Positions 24,009 through 33,909 of a DNA stretch of 64,000 nucleotides are shown piece after piece. The position numbers were made by a program, and so were the translations under genes. Numbering within the stretch: the first letter of the stretch is position 1; every line of letters begins with the position of its first letter. The notes beneath the pieces are model-generated. The model worked only from the letters and a program-made list of their open reading frames with translations. It was not told where the DNA came from and made no database searches. This DNA comes from Gaiellasilicea sp963761905 (GTDB lineage Bacteria; Actinomycetota; Thermoleophilia; Gaiellales; Gaiellaceae): positions 538,310 to 602,309 of the forward strand of contig CAVXIQ010000005.1 in assembly GCA_963761905.1 (NCBI GenBank). The letters run 5' to 3'.

Positions 24009-24983
24009 ATGGACCTCGACGTCGTCTTCGTCGGGACGTCCGGCTCGATGCCCACCGCCCGACGCGCGCCCACCGCGACGCTCGTCCGACGCGGCGGCGA
24101 GCGGCTCCTGTTCGACTGCGCCGAGGGCACGCAGCGGCAGCTCCTGCGCTCCGACGTCGGCCTCGTCGAGCTGCGCGAGATCTTCCTGACCCACTTCCAC
24201 GCCGACCATTTCCTCGGCCTCCCGGGAATGCTGAAGACCTTCGCCCTGCGGGGTCGCGAGCTGCCACTGACGATCTACGGCCCGCGCGGCCTCGGCGAGC
24301 TGATGGGCTCGCTCCGACGGATCTTCGGCCGACTCACGTATCCGTACGAGCTCGTCGAGCTCTCTCCGGGCGACGTGCTCGAGCGCGACGACTATCGGCT
24401 GCTCGCGTTTGCGGCCCGCCACGGGCAGGCCGCGCTCGGCTACTCCCTCGTCGAGGACGACCGGCCCGGACGCTTCGACCTCGAGATCGCGGATCGCCTC
24501 GGCGTCCCGTCCGGGCCCGAGCGCGGCGCTCTCCAGCGGGGGGAATCGGTGACGCTGCCGGACGGCGCTGTCGTGACGGCGAGCCAGGTTCTCGGCGCCG
24601 CGCGGGCCGGGCGAAAGCTCGTCCTGAGCGGCGACACCGCTCCCACCCCGACCGTCGTCGCCGCGGCCGAGCACGCCGACGTGCTCGTGCACGAGGCGAC
24701 CTTCTGCCTCGACGAGGCCGCGCGAGCGCGGGAGACAGAGCACTCGACGGCCGCCGAAGCGGCGCGGGTCGCGGTCGAGGCGGGAGTGAAGCTGCTCGCG
24801 CTCACGCATCTCTCGAGCCGGTACTCCGCGGGCGAGATCGAGCGCGAAGCGCGGGAGGTGTTCCCGGAGACGGTCGTCCCACGCGACTTCGACCTGATCG
24901 AGATCCCGTTTCCCGAGCGCGGCGCCCCGTCGCTCGTCAGGAGCGGCGCCAGGCTCTCCCGCTCGCCGACGCCGACGGTCTAG
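24009..24983 (+). CDS. rnz: Ribonuclease Z
   Basis: 324 aa, usual length. Metallo-beta-lactamase fold with the zinc motif THFHADHFLGLPG, upstream FVGTSGSMPTARRAPTAT and FDCAEGTQRQL (tRNase Z signatures), a flexible-arm region after residue ~150, second-metal residues in LSGDTAPT and the final His in LTHLSSRYS. It removes 3' trailers from tRNA precursors; needed here because the tRNA genes do not encode CCA. Its stop overlaps the convergent glycosyltransferase gene by 4 bp. Confidence 0.95.
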   Translation: MDLDVVFVGTSGSMPTARRAPTATLVRRGGERLLFDCAEGTQRQLLRSDVGLVELREIFLTHFHADHFLGLPGMLKTFALRGRELPLTIYGPRGLGELMGSLRRIFGRLTYPYELVELSPGDVLERDDYRLLAFAARHGQAALGYSLVEDDRPGRFDLEIADRLGVPSGPERGALQRGESVTLPDGAVVTASQVLGAARAGRKLVLSGDTAPTPTVVAAAEHADVLVHEATFCLDEAARARETEHSTAAEAARVAVEAGVKLLALTHLSSRYSAGEIEREAREVFPETVVPRDFDLIEIPFPERGAPSLVRSGARLSRSPTPTV

Positions 24984-26990
24984 GAGGGGACGAACTCGAG
25001 GCGGGTCGAGCCGAGCAGGCCGTCGCTCGCGAGCTCGAAGACGCAGATCCCGTCCGCGCTCGCGTAGCGCTCCGTCTCGAGCGAGCCGCGCCAGACGGTG
25101 CCCGCGGGAACGTCGACCACGCGTCGCGTGATCCCGTCGAGGCGCAGGGAGACGGGGTTGCCGCTCTTGCCGAGCAGGGTTGCCTCGAGCCGCCCGTCGG
25201 CGCAGTCGAAGACGGTGAGGGTGCCCCGCGCCGGGATATCTCCGTTGGCCAGCACGCCGGCCGAGATCGTCGAGGCACGGACGGGCGAGCTCGGGCTGCC
25301 AGAGGACGAGTCCGGCCGCGAGCATCCCCTGCTGACGGATCTGCGCCACGGGCTCGCCGACGAGGGTGACGTTCGTGGGGGCGATCACCGCCGGCGCGGC
25401 GACCAGGCCCGCCGCGGATGCCAGCCGCCCGTCGGAGCGCGGGAAGACGGCCTTCTGGGGCAGAGGGCCTGGCACGGCGCTGCCCGCCAGCGTCCAGACC
25501 TCGTCGATCGAGCGGTTCCAGTACAGGTGCTGCCAGACCGTCGTCCAGCGGGGTTCGCCCGCGTAGAGATAGGCGACTCCGTCGCGTCCGGCGTCGTCAA
25601 CCCAGGTCGGCAGGTTGCCGAGGAGGGCCGTCTCGCGAAGCGCGGACTGCCGAGCCGCCTCCCGCGCCGCAATCGTCGACACGGCCACGAGAGAGAGGAA
25701 GACGATCGGGACGAGCAGCCCGATCGCGCGTCTCGGGAGCAGCGTGACGAGCGCGATCGCGGCCGCCACCGCCAGCGCGAACGCGAGCTCGCGACTCCCG
25801 GGCGCCAGGCGCTCCAGGGGAATCAGCTCGAAGCTGTCGTGGATCGTCTCGATGGTTGCGAGCCGGCGGATCGGCAGGACGAGCAGCCCCGCAGCGGTCG
25901 CGAGCGCGACGATCGCGGTCAGGGGCTGAGGCCTCGGTGCCCCGCGGTCGAGCCAGACGACGAACCCGAGCAGCGTCAGCGGTGCCGCCGTGGCGAGGTC
26001 CCGGCCGGCGAGGTGGCCGACCTCTCGCGACGCGAAGACTCCCACCTCGAGCGCGAGCCACGGGATATAGGCCAGCGTGACCGCGATGAAGGCGCGCAGC
26101 GCGCGAGGCGTCGCGCGCGACGCGATGGTCGTGCTCCAGAGCAGGAGCAGAGCGAGGAAGGGCACGACTCCCGAGATCAGCACGATCCCGGCTGCGTGAT
26201 AGCCGACGAAACGAGCGGCGGCGGCGAGGTCGTACGAGCCCTCTCCCGCCGACGAGTAGGCGCCGAATGCTCCAGAGCCCGCAGCGAGCGCGGCCGCCAG
26301 GCTTACGGCCAGGAGCGCTCCGAGCGCGACCGCGAAGCGCCGGACGACGAGCAGGTCGCGATCGAGCGCCGCCTTCACGAGGACGGCGGTCACGACGACC
26401 GGGATCAGCACCACCGCCTGGAGCCGCGTGGCGATCGCGGCCGTCACGGCGAGGGCCAGGAGCGCCTGCCGACCAGCCGTCGGCTGCTCGAGCGCCCGGG
26501 CCAGCGACCACAGCGCGAGCGTCGCGACCGGGAGGAACAGGGCCTCGCTCATCACGAGCGCCGAATAGCCGAGAGTGGGGAGGGCAAGCGTCAGCGCCGC
26601 TGCGACGAGCGCGCCGCGCTTTCCGACGAGCGTGCGTCCCCACAGATAGACCGGAATCGCCGTGCACGAGACGACGAGCGCCTGGACGACGTGCAGCACG
26701 CGGTGGCCGGTCTCTGCGTCCGCGATGCTGAGCGGCAAGCCGACGAGCGCCGGGTAGAGGAGGCTGTAGAAACCGGTTTCCGCCCCCAGGATCGAGAGCT
26801 CGCCGCTCTCGTAGAGCGCGCGCCCGAGCAACGCGTAGATGATCTCGTCCGGCGCGATCCAGGGCGAGCCGACTCCCCGAGCCGCCACCGATCGGATCAC
26901 GGTCGAGACGGCGACCATCGCGGCCAGGAGCAACCACGCGGGAATGCGATCGAGCCTGGACCTGGATCCTGCCGGTGAAAAGCCGTCCAC
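24980..26990 (-). CDS. GT-C-type membrane glycosyltransferase, one frameshift
   Basis: About 669 aa after skipping one extra base near 25291. GTG start at 26990 chosen for GAGGA upstream and because a start at 27086 would run into pyrR and its leader. About twelve hydrophobic segments; the first periplasmic loop carries the Asp-Glu motif typical of GT-C enzymes (WIAPDEIIYALLGRALYE). A soluble beta-rich C terminus follows (ARGTLTVFDCADGRLEATLL ... GSTRLEFVPS). Such enzymes use polyprenyl-phosphate sugars to modify lipids, glycans or proteins on the outer face. The acceptor is unknown. Confidence 0.75.
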
Positions 26991-27037
26991 GGCGTCCTCG
27001 GCGGTGCGTCCGCCCTCCGGGCTATGCTGCGCGCCGA

Positions 27038-27070
27038 CCTTTAAGCCGGTCCTGCGAGGCCGGAAAGGAG
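27038..27070 (+). promoter_or_regulatory. PyrR-binding RNA element covering the pyrR ribosome-binding site
   Basis: The leader contains CCTTTAAGCC, the PyrR-loop core GGTCCTGCGAGGCC and GGAAAGGAG in the order of known PyrR binding loops. CCTTT can pair with AAAGG, and GCCGG-type bases form the inner stem, so the Shine-Dalgarno AAAGGAG (27064-27070) is inside the hairpin. When PyrR-UMP binds, translation of the whole operon should be reduced, the mechanism known from Mycobacterium smegmatis. There is no terminator in the leader. Confidence 0.85.
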
Positions 27071-27074
27071 TGAG

Positions 27075-27677
27075 ATGAGTACGCACGACTTGGGCCTGTC
27101 CGACGCGACCGTCGGAAAACGCCTGCTCGACGGAGAGGCACTTGCGCGGACGCTATCGCGGATCGCCCACGAGGTTATCGAGCGGAACGACGACCTCGAC
27201 TCGGTCGCCCTCGTCGGGATCCACACGCGGGGCGTCCCGCTCGCCGAGCGGCTCGCGGAGCTGATCGAGGAGCAGAGCGGGGTGGAGGTCGCGCTCGGCG
27301 CGGTCGACATCACCTTCCATCGCGACGACCGGGCGGTCGGAGCCGGCGGCGAGAGCGGCGCCCAGCCCGTCGTGCACGCGACCGATCTCGATTTCCCGCT
27401 CGCGGGAGCCACGTGCATCCTCGTCGACGACGTCCTCTACACGGGGCGGACGATCAGGGCGGCGATCGAGACGATCTTCGCCCAGGGACGGCCCGCTCGG
27501 GTCCAGCTCGCGGTGCTCGTCGACCGGGGTCACCGCGAGCTTCCGATCCGGCCGGACTACGTCGGCAAGAACCTGCCGACCTCGCGCAGCGAGCGGATCC
27601 AGGTGCAGCTCGAGGAGACGGACGGCGTCGACCGGGTCCTGCTCCTGAACGTCGCGGAGGAGGCGACCCGTGCCTGA
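27075..27677 (+). CDS. pyrR: PyrR, pyrimidine operon regulator / uracil phosphoribosyltransferase
   Basis: 200 aa. Type I phosphoribosyltransferase fold with PRPP loop CILVDDVLYTGRTIRAAIET, flexible-loop region VDITFHRDD and the PyrR-specific IHTRGVPLAERL. It senses UMP/UTP versus PRPP and binds the hairpin just upstream of its own start. First gene of the pyr operon; its stop overlaps pyrB by 8 bp. Confidence 0.97.
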   Translation: MSTHDLGLSDATVGKRLLDGEALARTLSRIAHEVIERNDDLDSVALVGIHTRGVPLAERLAELIEEQSGVEVALGAVDITFHRDDRAVGAGGESGAQPVVHATDLDFPLAGATCILVDDVLYTGRTIRAAIETIFAQGRPARVQLAVLVDRGHRELPIRPDYVGKNLPTSRSERIQVQLEETDGVDRVLLLNVAEEATRA

Positions 27678-28614
27678 GCCGCGACACCTGCTCTCGATCG
27701 CCGACCTCGGTCGCGACGACGTCGAGCGGATCCTCGAGACCGCCCGCGCCCTCGACCGCGTCGATCACGGTGAGCTGCCCGCGAAGCTGCCGACGCTCGC
27801 CGGCCGGCTCGTGATCACGCTCTTCTACGAGTCCTCGACGCGGACCTCGGCGAGCTTCGAGCTGGCGGCGAAGCGACTGTCCGCAGAGACGATGTCGATC
27901 AGGTCCGTGGGCTCCTCGGTGGACAAGGGGGAGTCGCTGAAGGACACGGTCCTGACGCTCGCGGCCTACGAGCCGGCGGCGATCGTCGTCCGGCACCCGC
28001 ACGTCGGCGCTCCCTGGCTCGTCGCCCGCTCGAGCGGGGCAGCGGTCGTGAACGCCGGCGACGGCACGCATCAGCATCCGACGCAGGCTCTCCTCGACCT
28101 CTACACGATCCAGCGCACGCTCGGCCGGCTCGAGGGCCTCCACGTCGCGATCGTCGGCGACGTCCTCCACTCACGGGTCGCCCGCTCGCTGATCCAGGCG
28201 CTCGGGCTCGTCGGCGCCGACGTCACGCTCGTCGGCCCGCCGACCCTCGTTCCGCGCGAGCTCGAGGCGCTCGGCTGCGAACGGTCGAGCGAGATCTCGG
28301 CGATCGAGTCGGCCGACATCGTCTACGTCCTTCGAATGCAGCGAGAGCGGATGCTCGCCGGCGCCAACTACGTGCCCAGCCTGCGCGAGTACACCGCGCG
28401 CTGGGGCGTGACGCCCGAGCGGCTGCGCCCCGGCCAGAAGGTGATGCACCCGGGGCCGATGAACCGGGGCGTCGAGCTCGACCCGCGCGTCGCCGACTCG
28501 GAGGACTCGCTCGTCGTCCAGCAGGTGCGCTCCGGGCTCGTCGTCCGGATGGCGGTGCTCCACGACCTGCTCGCCGCGGGGGTTCCCGCCGGCGAGATCG
28601 CGGCGGTCGCCTGA
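27670..28614 (+). CDS. pyrB: Aspartate carbamoyltransferase catalytic subunit
   Basis: 314 aa, normal length. Carbamoyl-phosphate loop YESSTRTSASFELA, DKGESLKDT, the HPTQALLDLYT segment and the C-terminal HPGPMNRGVE identify ATCase. It condenses carbamoyl phosphate and aspartate, the first committed step of UMP synthesis. No pyrI is present, as in other Gram-positives. GTG start overlapping pyrR; its TGA overlaps the pyrC ATG. Confidence 0.97.
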   Translation: MPEPRHLLSIADLGRDDVERILETARALDRVDHGELPAKLPTLAGRLVITLFYESSTRTSASFELAAKRLSAETMSIRSVGSSVDKGESLKDTVLTLAAYEPAAIVVRHPHVGAPWLVARSSGAAVVNAGDGTHQHPTQALLDLYTIQRTLGRLEGLHVAIVGDVLHSRVARSLIQALGLVGADVTLVGPPTLVPRELEALGCERSSEISAIESADIVYVLRMQRERMLAGANYVPSLREYTARWGVTPERLRPGQKVMHPGPMNRGVELDPRVADSEDSLVVQQVRSGLVVRMAVLHDLLAAGVPAGEIAAVA

Positions 28615-29867
28615 TGCTCGTCTGCCGGAACGGCCGCTCGGACTCGCTCACGCTCGAGGGCCGCCTCGCGGCGGGCCGCTCCGTCACCGTGACGGTGCGC
28701 GACGGTGTGATCGCCCAGATCGAGGAGCGCGGCTCGAGCCAGGCCGTGCTTGCACCGGCGTTCGTCGACCCGCACGTCCACCTGCGCACGCCTGGGCGGG
28801 AGGACGAGGAGACGATCGCGAGCGGCACCGCAGCGGCCGCGGCCGGGGGCTACTGCGCGATCCTCGCGATGCCCAACACCGATCCCGTCGTCGATTCGGC
28901 CACCGTCCTCGCTTCGCTCCAGGAGACCGCGCGCCGGGAGGCGCTGATCCCGGTCGGGTTCATGGCGTCGATCTCGAAGGGGCTCGAGGGCGAGGAGCTG
29001 ACCGAGCTCGGAGAGCTCGGCGACGCGGGCGCAGCGGCGTTCACAGACGACGGCCGGCCGGTCGTCTCGGCGGCGCTGCTCCGGCGAGCGCTGCAGTACG
29101 CCGAGCTCACGGGCAGGCCGCTCGCGCTCCACTGCGAGGAGCCGACGCTCTCGCGCGCCGGGCACATGCGCGAAGGCGCCGTCTCGGCCGAGCTCGGGCT
29201 CGGCGGCTGGCCGGCGCTCGCCGAGTGCGTGATGGTGCAGCGCGATCTGGCGCTCGCAGCCCACGAGGAGCGACCGCTCCATCTGATGCACCTCTCGGCC
29301 GGCGCCTCGGTCGAGGCGCTCGAGCGGGCGCAAGCGGCCGGTGTCGCCGCGACGGCCGAGGTGACGCCGCACCATCTCGTCCTCACCGACGAGGCGGTCC
29401 GCTCGCTCGACCCGAATCTGAAGATGAATCCGCCCCTCGGCACGGCGAGCGATCGCGACGTGCTGCTCGACGCGCTCCGGAGCGGCACGATCGCGTGCGT
29501 CGCCACCGATCACGCGCCGCATTCGCGCGAGGAGAAGGACGTCCCGTTCGAGGCGGCGCCGTTCGGAGTGACGGGGCTCGAGACGTCGTTCGCCGCCCTC
29601 AACACGTACCTCGTCGAGCCGGGTCTGATCTCGCTCGAGACGCTGCTCGAGCGGATGTCGGCCGGCCCTGCGCGCGCCTTCGGCCTGCCGGAGCCGAGGC
29701 TCGAGGTCGGTGCCCGCGCCAACCTCGTCCTGCTCGACCTGAAGGAGGAGTGGACGGTGAGCGAGGAGGCGTTCCGTTCGCGCTCGGCCAACTCCTGGCT
29801 GCTCGGCGAGAAGCTCCGGGGGCGGGTCCTGCAGACGGTCGCCGACGGCCGACTGGTGCACGGGTGA
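28614..29867 (+). CDS. pyrC: Dihydroorotase
   Basis: 417 aa. Amidohydrolase motifs: metal-binding DPHVHLRTPGRED, central GH and TPHHLVLTDEAV, and C-terminal ATDHAPHSREEK; class I type by length and by the missing carboxylysine motif variant. It closes carbamoyl aspartate to dihydroorotate. Overlaps pyrB by one base and carA by four (GTGA), so translation is coupled. Confidence 0.95.
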   Translation: MLVCRNGRSDSLTLEGRLAAGRSVTVTVRDGVIAQIEERGSSQAVLAPAFVDPHVHLRTPGREDEETIASGTAAAAAGGYCAILAMPNTDPVVDSATVLASLQETARREALIPVGFMASISKGLEGEELTELGELGDAGAAAFTDDGRPVVSAALLRRALQYAELTGRPLALHCEEPTLSRAGHMREGAVSAELGLGGWPALAECVMVQRDLALAAHEERPLHLMHLSAGASVEALERAQAAGVAATAEVTPHHLVLTDEAVRSLDPNLKMNPPLGTASDRDVLLDALRSGTIACVATDHAPHSREEKDVPFEAAPFGVTGLETSFAALNTYLVEPGLISLETLLERMSAGPARAFGLPEPRLEVGARANLVLLDLKEEWTVSEEAFRSRSANSWLLGEKLRGRVLQTVADGRLVHG

Positions 29868-30912
29868 GCAACGCAACGGACTGCTACCTGGCGCTCGAGG
29901 ACGGGACGGTCTTCCCCGGCGAGTCGGTGGGTGCGGCGGGAATCGCGTTCGGAGAGGCGGTCTTCACGACCGCGATGACCGGGTACCAGGAGACGGTGAC
30001 CGACCCGAGCTTCGCGGAGCAGCTCGTCTGCTTCTCGGCTCCGATGGTCGGTAACTACGGCGTGGCCGCGACCCGCTCCGAGTCGGACGGCGTTCAGGCA
30101 AAGGCCGTGCTGATGCGCGAGGCCCGCGGGCCGGAGTGGACCGGGTGGCTCGCCGAGCAGGGGATCGTCGGGCTCACCGGGCGTCGACACGCGCACGCTC
30201 GTCCTCCGCCTCCGCGAAGGCGGGGCGATGCGGGCCGCCGCGGTCGCCGCCCCCTCCGCGCGCGACGACGTTCTCGCCCAGGTACGCGCCCAGCCGTCGA
30301 TGACGCGGCGCTTCGCTCGTCGCCCAGGTGTCGACCGAGACGCCGTACGTCTACTCGCGTGAGGGCTCGATCCGCGTCGCGGTCGTCGACTACGGCTGCA
30401 AGCGCTCGATCCTGCGCCGGCTCGCGCGGGCGGGGGCACAGGTGCATGTGCACCCATGCACCGTCACCGCGGACGAGCTCGCGGAGCACGACGCCGTCGT
30501 CCTCTCCAACGGTCCCGGCGATCCGGAGCCGCTCCACGAGGAGGTGCGAACGGTGCAGGAGCTGCTCGGGCGGGTGCCGATCCTCGGGATCTGCCTCGGC
30601 CATCAGCTCCTCGGGCTCGCGACCGGCCACGAGACCTACAAGCTGCCGTTCGGCCATCGCGGCGCGAACCACCCGGTGCTCGAGCGGGCCGGCGGCCGCG
30701 TGCTCGTGACGAGTCAGAACCACGGCTTCGCGGTCGCGCCGACGGATGCGCGCGAGGCGACCTACATCTCCCTCTACGACGAGACCGTGGAGGGGTTCGA
30801 CTTCCCGGAGCTTCGGGCCCGCTCCGTCCAGTTCCATCCCGAGGCCGGCCCCGGCCCGCACGACGCGTGGCCGATCCTCGAGCGCTGGCTCGAGGAGGTG
30901 CGAGCTGCCTAA
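29864..30912 (+). CDS. carA: Carbamoyl-phosphate synthase small chain, two frameshifts
   Basis: About 348 aa after removing one extra base at ~30181 (GGG where GG is expected, restoring GVDTRTLVLRLREGGAMR) and one at ~30308 (restoring GASLVAQVSTETPYVYS). N-terminal CPSase domain (YLALEDGTVFPGESVG), then the glutaminase with VVDYGCKRSILRRL, GPGDPEPL, catalytic Cys in LGICLGHQLLG and the FHPEAGPGPHD His-Glu pair. It delivers ammonia to CarB. An essential gene without pyrimidine supply, so the shifts are probably assembly errors. GTG start. Confidence 0.9.
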
Positions 30913-32335
30913 GCGAATCGACCTTCGCTCGATCTGCCTGATCGGCTCGGGGCCGATCGTGATCGGCCAGGCCTGCGAGTTCGACTACGCCGGGTGTCAG
31001 GCGCTCAAGGTGCTGCGCGAGGACGGCTTCCGGACGATCGTCGTCAACTCGAACCCCGCCACGATCATGACCGACCCCGGCTTCGCCGACCGCACCTACC
31101 TCGAGCCGCTCGACCTCGAGGGCGTCGCGGACGTGCTCGGCCGGGAGCGGCCCGACGCGCTCCTGCCGACGCTCGGCGGCCAGACAGCGCTCAACCTGGC
31201 GATCGAGCTGGCGGAGGAAGGCGTGCTCGAGGCGCTCGGGATCGAGCTGCTCGGCGCCTCCGTCGACGTGATTCGCCGCGCCGAGGATCGCGAGCTCTTC
31301 CGGGCCGCGGTGCAGAGCTGCGGCCTCGCCGTTCCCCTCTCCCGGATCGTCACCACGCTCGACGATCTCGCGGACGTCTCGCTCCCGGCGGTCGTCCGTC
31401 CGGCGTTCACGCTGGGCGGTCACGGCGGCGGCTTCGCGTCGAATCCGGCGGAGCTTCGGCGCCAGGTCGAGCTCGGTCTGCGCGAGAGCCCGATCGGCCA
31501 GGTGCTCGTCGAGGAGTCGCTCGTCGGCTGGGACGAGTTCGAGCTGGAGGTGATCCGCGATCGCCGCGACAACGTCGTGATCGTCTGCTCGATCGAGAAC
31601 CTCGACCCGATGGGCGTCCACACCGGCGACTCGGTCACCGTCGCGCCGCAGCTGACGCTCTCCGACGAGGCCTACCAGGAGCTGCGAGACGCGGCCGCCG
31701 CCGTCGTGCGCGCGGTGGGCGTCGAGACCGGCGGCTCGAACATCCAGTTCGCCCGCAGTCGCGAGACCGGCGAGGTGCGAGTGATCGAGATGAACCCGCG
31801 CGTCTCCCGCAGCTCCGCGCTCGCCTCGAAGGCGACGGGGTATCCGATCGCCAAGGTCGCGGCGAAGCTGGCGGTCGGCTACACGCTCGACGAGATCCCG
31901 AACGACCTGACGCGGACGACCCCGGCGAGCTTCGAGCCGACGCTCGACTACGTCGTCGTCAAGCTGCCGCGGTTCGCCTTCGAGAAGTTCCCCGGCGCGG
32001 ACACGACGCTCGGGACGCAGATGAAGTCCGTCGGCGAGGCGATGGGAATCGGCCGCACGTTCCAGGAGGCGTTCTGGAAGGCATTCGTCAGCCGCGAGCT
32101 GGATCAGGCCGCCGCTTCGCCATGGCCTGATCTGGATCACATTCCCGACGGCGTTCACCCCTGGTTCCGGCGGGAGCTCGAAGAGCTGCGCGCGAAGGGG
32201 CTGCCCGCTGGAGCGCGTGCGTACCGCCGAGTCGATTCCGTCGCCGGCGAGGTCGCCTCCGAGTCGAACTACTTCTACTCGACGACAGGGGAGGCGGACG
32301 ACCCTGTCGAGCGCAGCGGTCGGAACGGCCCGTGA
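30905..32335 (+). CDS. carB: Carbamoyl-phosphate synthase large chain, N-terminal half
   Basis: 476 aa: carboxyphosphate ATP-grasp domain (SGPIVIGQACEFDYAG ... GGSNIQFAR ... EMNPRVSRSSALASKATGYP) and a short remainder. The start lines up with CarB MPKR but the codon is CTG (30905), with GGAGG 6 nt upstream; no ATG/GTG/TTG fits. The oligomerisation domain that normally follows is much shortened: HPWFRRELEELRAK leads almost directly to ARAYRRVDSVAGE. The frame stops at 32335 and the second half begins in another frame with a GTGA overlap. Confidence 0.85.
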   Translation: MPKRIDLRSICLIGSGPIVIGQACEFDYAGCQALKVLREDGFRTIVVNSNPATIMTDPGFADRTYLEPLDLEGVADVLGRERPDALLPTLGGQTALNLAIELAEEGVLEALGIELLGASVDVIRRAEDRELFRAAVQSCGLAVPLSRIVTTLDDLADVSLPAVVRPAFTLGGHGGGFASNPAELRRQVELGLRESPIGQVLVEESLVGWDEFELEVIRDRRDNVVIVCSIENLDPMGVHTGDSVTVAPQLTLSDEAYQELRDAAAAVVRAVGVETGGSNIQFARSRETGEVRVIEMNPRVSRSSALASKATGYPIAKVAAKLAVGYTLDEIPNDLTRTTPASFEPTLDYVVVKLPRFAFEKFPGADTTLGTQMKSVGEAMGIGRTFQEAFWKAFVSRELDQAAASPWPDLDHIPDGVHPWFRRELEELRAKGLPAGARAYRRVDSVAGEVASESNYFYSTTGEADDPVERSGRNGP

Positions 32336-33909
32336 TCGTGATCCTCGGCTCCGGCCCGAACCGGATCGGCCAGGGGATCGAGTTCGACTACTGCTGCGTC
32401 CACGCCGTCCAGAGCTTCCGCGCCCAGGGTTACGAGGCCGTGATGATCAACTGCAATCCCGAGACGGTCTCGACCGACTACGACACCTCCGACCGCCTCT
32501 ACTTCGAGCCTCTCACGGAAGAGTTCGTCCTGCCGGTGCTCGAGCGAGAACGTCCGGCCGGCGTCGTGACCCAGTTCGGGGGCCAGACGCCGCTCAAGCT
32601 GGCGAGCGCGATCGAGGCAGCCGGCTTCAAGCTCCTCGGAACGCCGGTCGAGGCGATCGACCTCGCCGAGGATCGGCAGCGCTTCGGCTCGCTCCTCGCC
32701 GAGCTCGGGCTCCGTTGCCCGGAGTGGGGGATCGCTGCGCGGGTCGAGGAGGCCGTCGAGCTCGCCGACCGGATCGGCTATCCGGTCCTCCTGCGACCGA
32801 GCTACGTCCTCGGCGGTCGGGCGATGCGGGTCTGCTACGACGCCGCGCAGGTGCGGGCGGCGATGGAGGGGATCGCCGGCGAGGTCCTGGTCGACCGCTT
32901 CCTCGAAGGCGCGCTCGAGATCGACGTCGACGCGCTCTGCGACGGCGTCTCCGTGCACATCGGCGCGGTGATGGAGCACGTCGAGGAGGCGGGAATCCAC
33001 TCGGGCGACTCCTCGTGCGTCCTTCCGGCGCCTTCGCTGGACGACGAGACCTACCGCGACGTCTGTCGCGTCGTCCGGCGGCTCGGCCCGGCGCTCGGCG
33101 TCGTCGGGCTGCTCAACGTCCAGCTCGCGCTCGTGGACGGGGAGCTCCACGTGCTCGAGGCGAACCCGCGGGCGTCGCGGACGGTGCCGTTCGCCTCCAA
33201 GGCGACCGGCGTCAACCTGGTCGACGCCGCGGCTCGACTCGCGGCCGGCGCTCGCCTGCACGAGCTCGACCTCGCTCCGGAGCGGCGGCCGATCCAGGTG
33301 AGCGTGAAGGCGGCCGTCCTTCCGTTCGCGCGCTTCCCGGGCTCGGATCCGGTGCTCGGCCCGGAGATGCGCTCGACCGGCGAGGTGATGGCCAGCGCCG
33401 ACGACCTTCCGACCGCGTTCGCCAAGGCCGAGCGGGCCGCCGGTCGCCCGCTGCCCGCAAGCGGAACGGCGTTCCTCTCCGTCCGGAGCTCCGACAAGGA
33501 GGCCCTCGTGCCCGTTGCCGCGGAGCTGGCCGAGCTCGGCTTCCGACTGCTGGCGACGCCGGGCACCGCCGAGACGCTGCGCGCCGCAGGCCTCGACGTC
33601 GAGAGCGTGCCCAAGATGTCGGATGCTCGCGAAGGTGAGCTCACGGTTGTCGATTTGATCGGTGGCGGTCGCTGCCACCTCGTCGTCAACACGCCGCAGG
33701 GATCCGGGGCACGGCGCGACGGCTCGCTGATCAGGGCGGCCGCCGTCTCGGCGCGGATCCCCTGCATCACGACGCTCGCCGCCGCCAGGCTGGCGGTCGA
33801 GGCGATCGCGCACGGCCGCGCCGAGATCCCCTGCTCGCTCCAGGAGCGACTCGAGCAGGAGGCGATCGCGGCCCTCGACGAGGTTCAGAGTGCGACGCAC
33901 GCTGCATAG
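32332..33909 (+). CDS. carB: Carbamoyl-phosphate synthase large chain, C-terminal half
   Basis: 525 aa: carbamoyl-phosphate ATP-grasp domain (LGSGPNRIGQGIEFDYCCVH, TQFGGQTPLKLA, LEANPRASRTVPFASKATG) and the MGS-like allosteric domain (from ~390, LSVRSSDKEALVPVAAEL ... VVNTPQGSGARRDG ... IPCITTL). In most bacteria it is one ~1,070-aa protein with the preceding half; the break falls exactly at the domain border. Either carB is split as in Aquifex and some archaea, or one base is missing. The frame change here (minus one) is opposite to the plus-one changes elsewhere, which slightly favours a real split. Confidence 0.85.
   Translation: MIVILGSGPNRIGQGIEFDYCCVHAVQSFRAQGYEAVMINCNPETVSTDYDTSDRLYFEPLTEEFVLPVLERERPAGVVTQFGGQTPLKLASAIEAAGFKLLGTPVEAIDLAEDRQRFGSLLAELGLRCPEWGIAARVEEAVELADRIGYPVLLRPSYVLGGRAMRVCYDAAQVRAAMEGIAGEVLVDRFLEGALEIDVDALCDGVSVHIGAVMEHVEEAGIHSGDSSCVLPAPSLDDETYRDVCRVVRRLGPALGVVGLLNVQLALVDGELHVLEANPRASRTVPFASKATGVNLVDAAARLAAGARLHELDLAPERRPIQVSVKAAVLPFARFPGSDPVLGPEMRSTGEVMASADDLPTAFAKAERAAGRPLPASGTAFLSVRSSDKEALVPVAAELAELGFRLLATPGTAETLRAAGLDVESVPKMSDAREGELTVVDLIGGGRCHLVVNTPQGSGARRDGSLIRAAAVSARIPCITTLAAARLAVEAIAHGRAEIPCSLQERLEQEAIAALDEVQSATHAA

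Noticed and set aside
23976..27086. Minus-strand frame extending the glycosyltransferase to 1,036 aa and overlapping rnz
   Set aside because: The tail after the frameshift is antisense to rnz; the correct C terminus is in another frame and stops at 24980.
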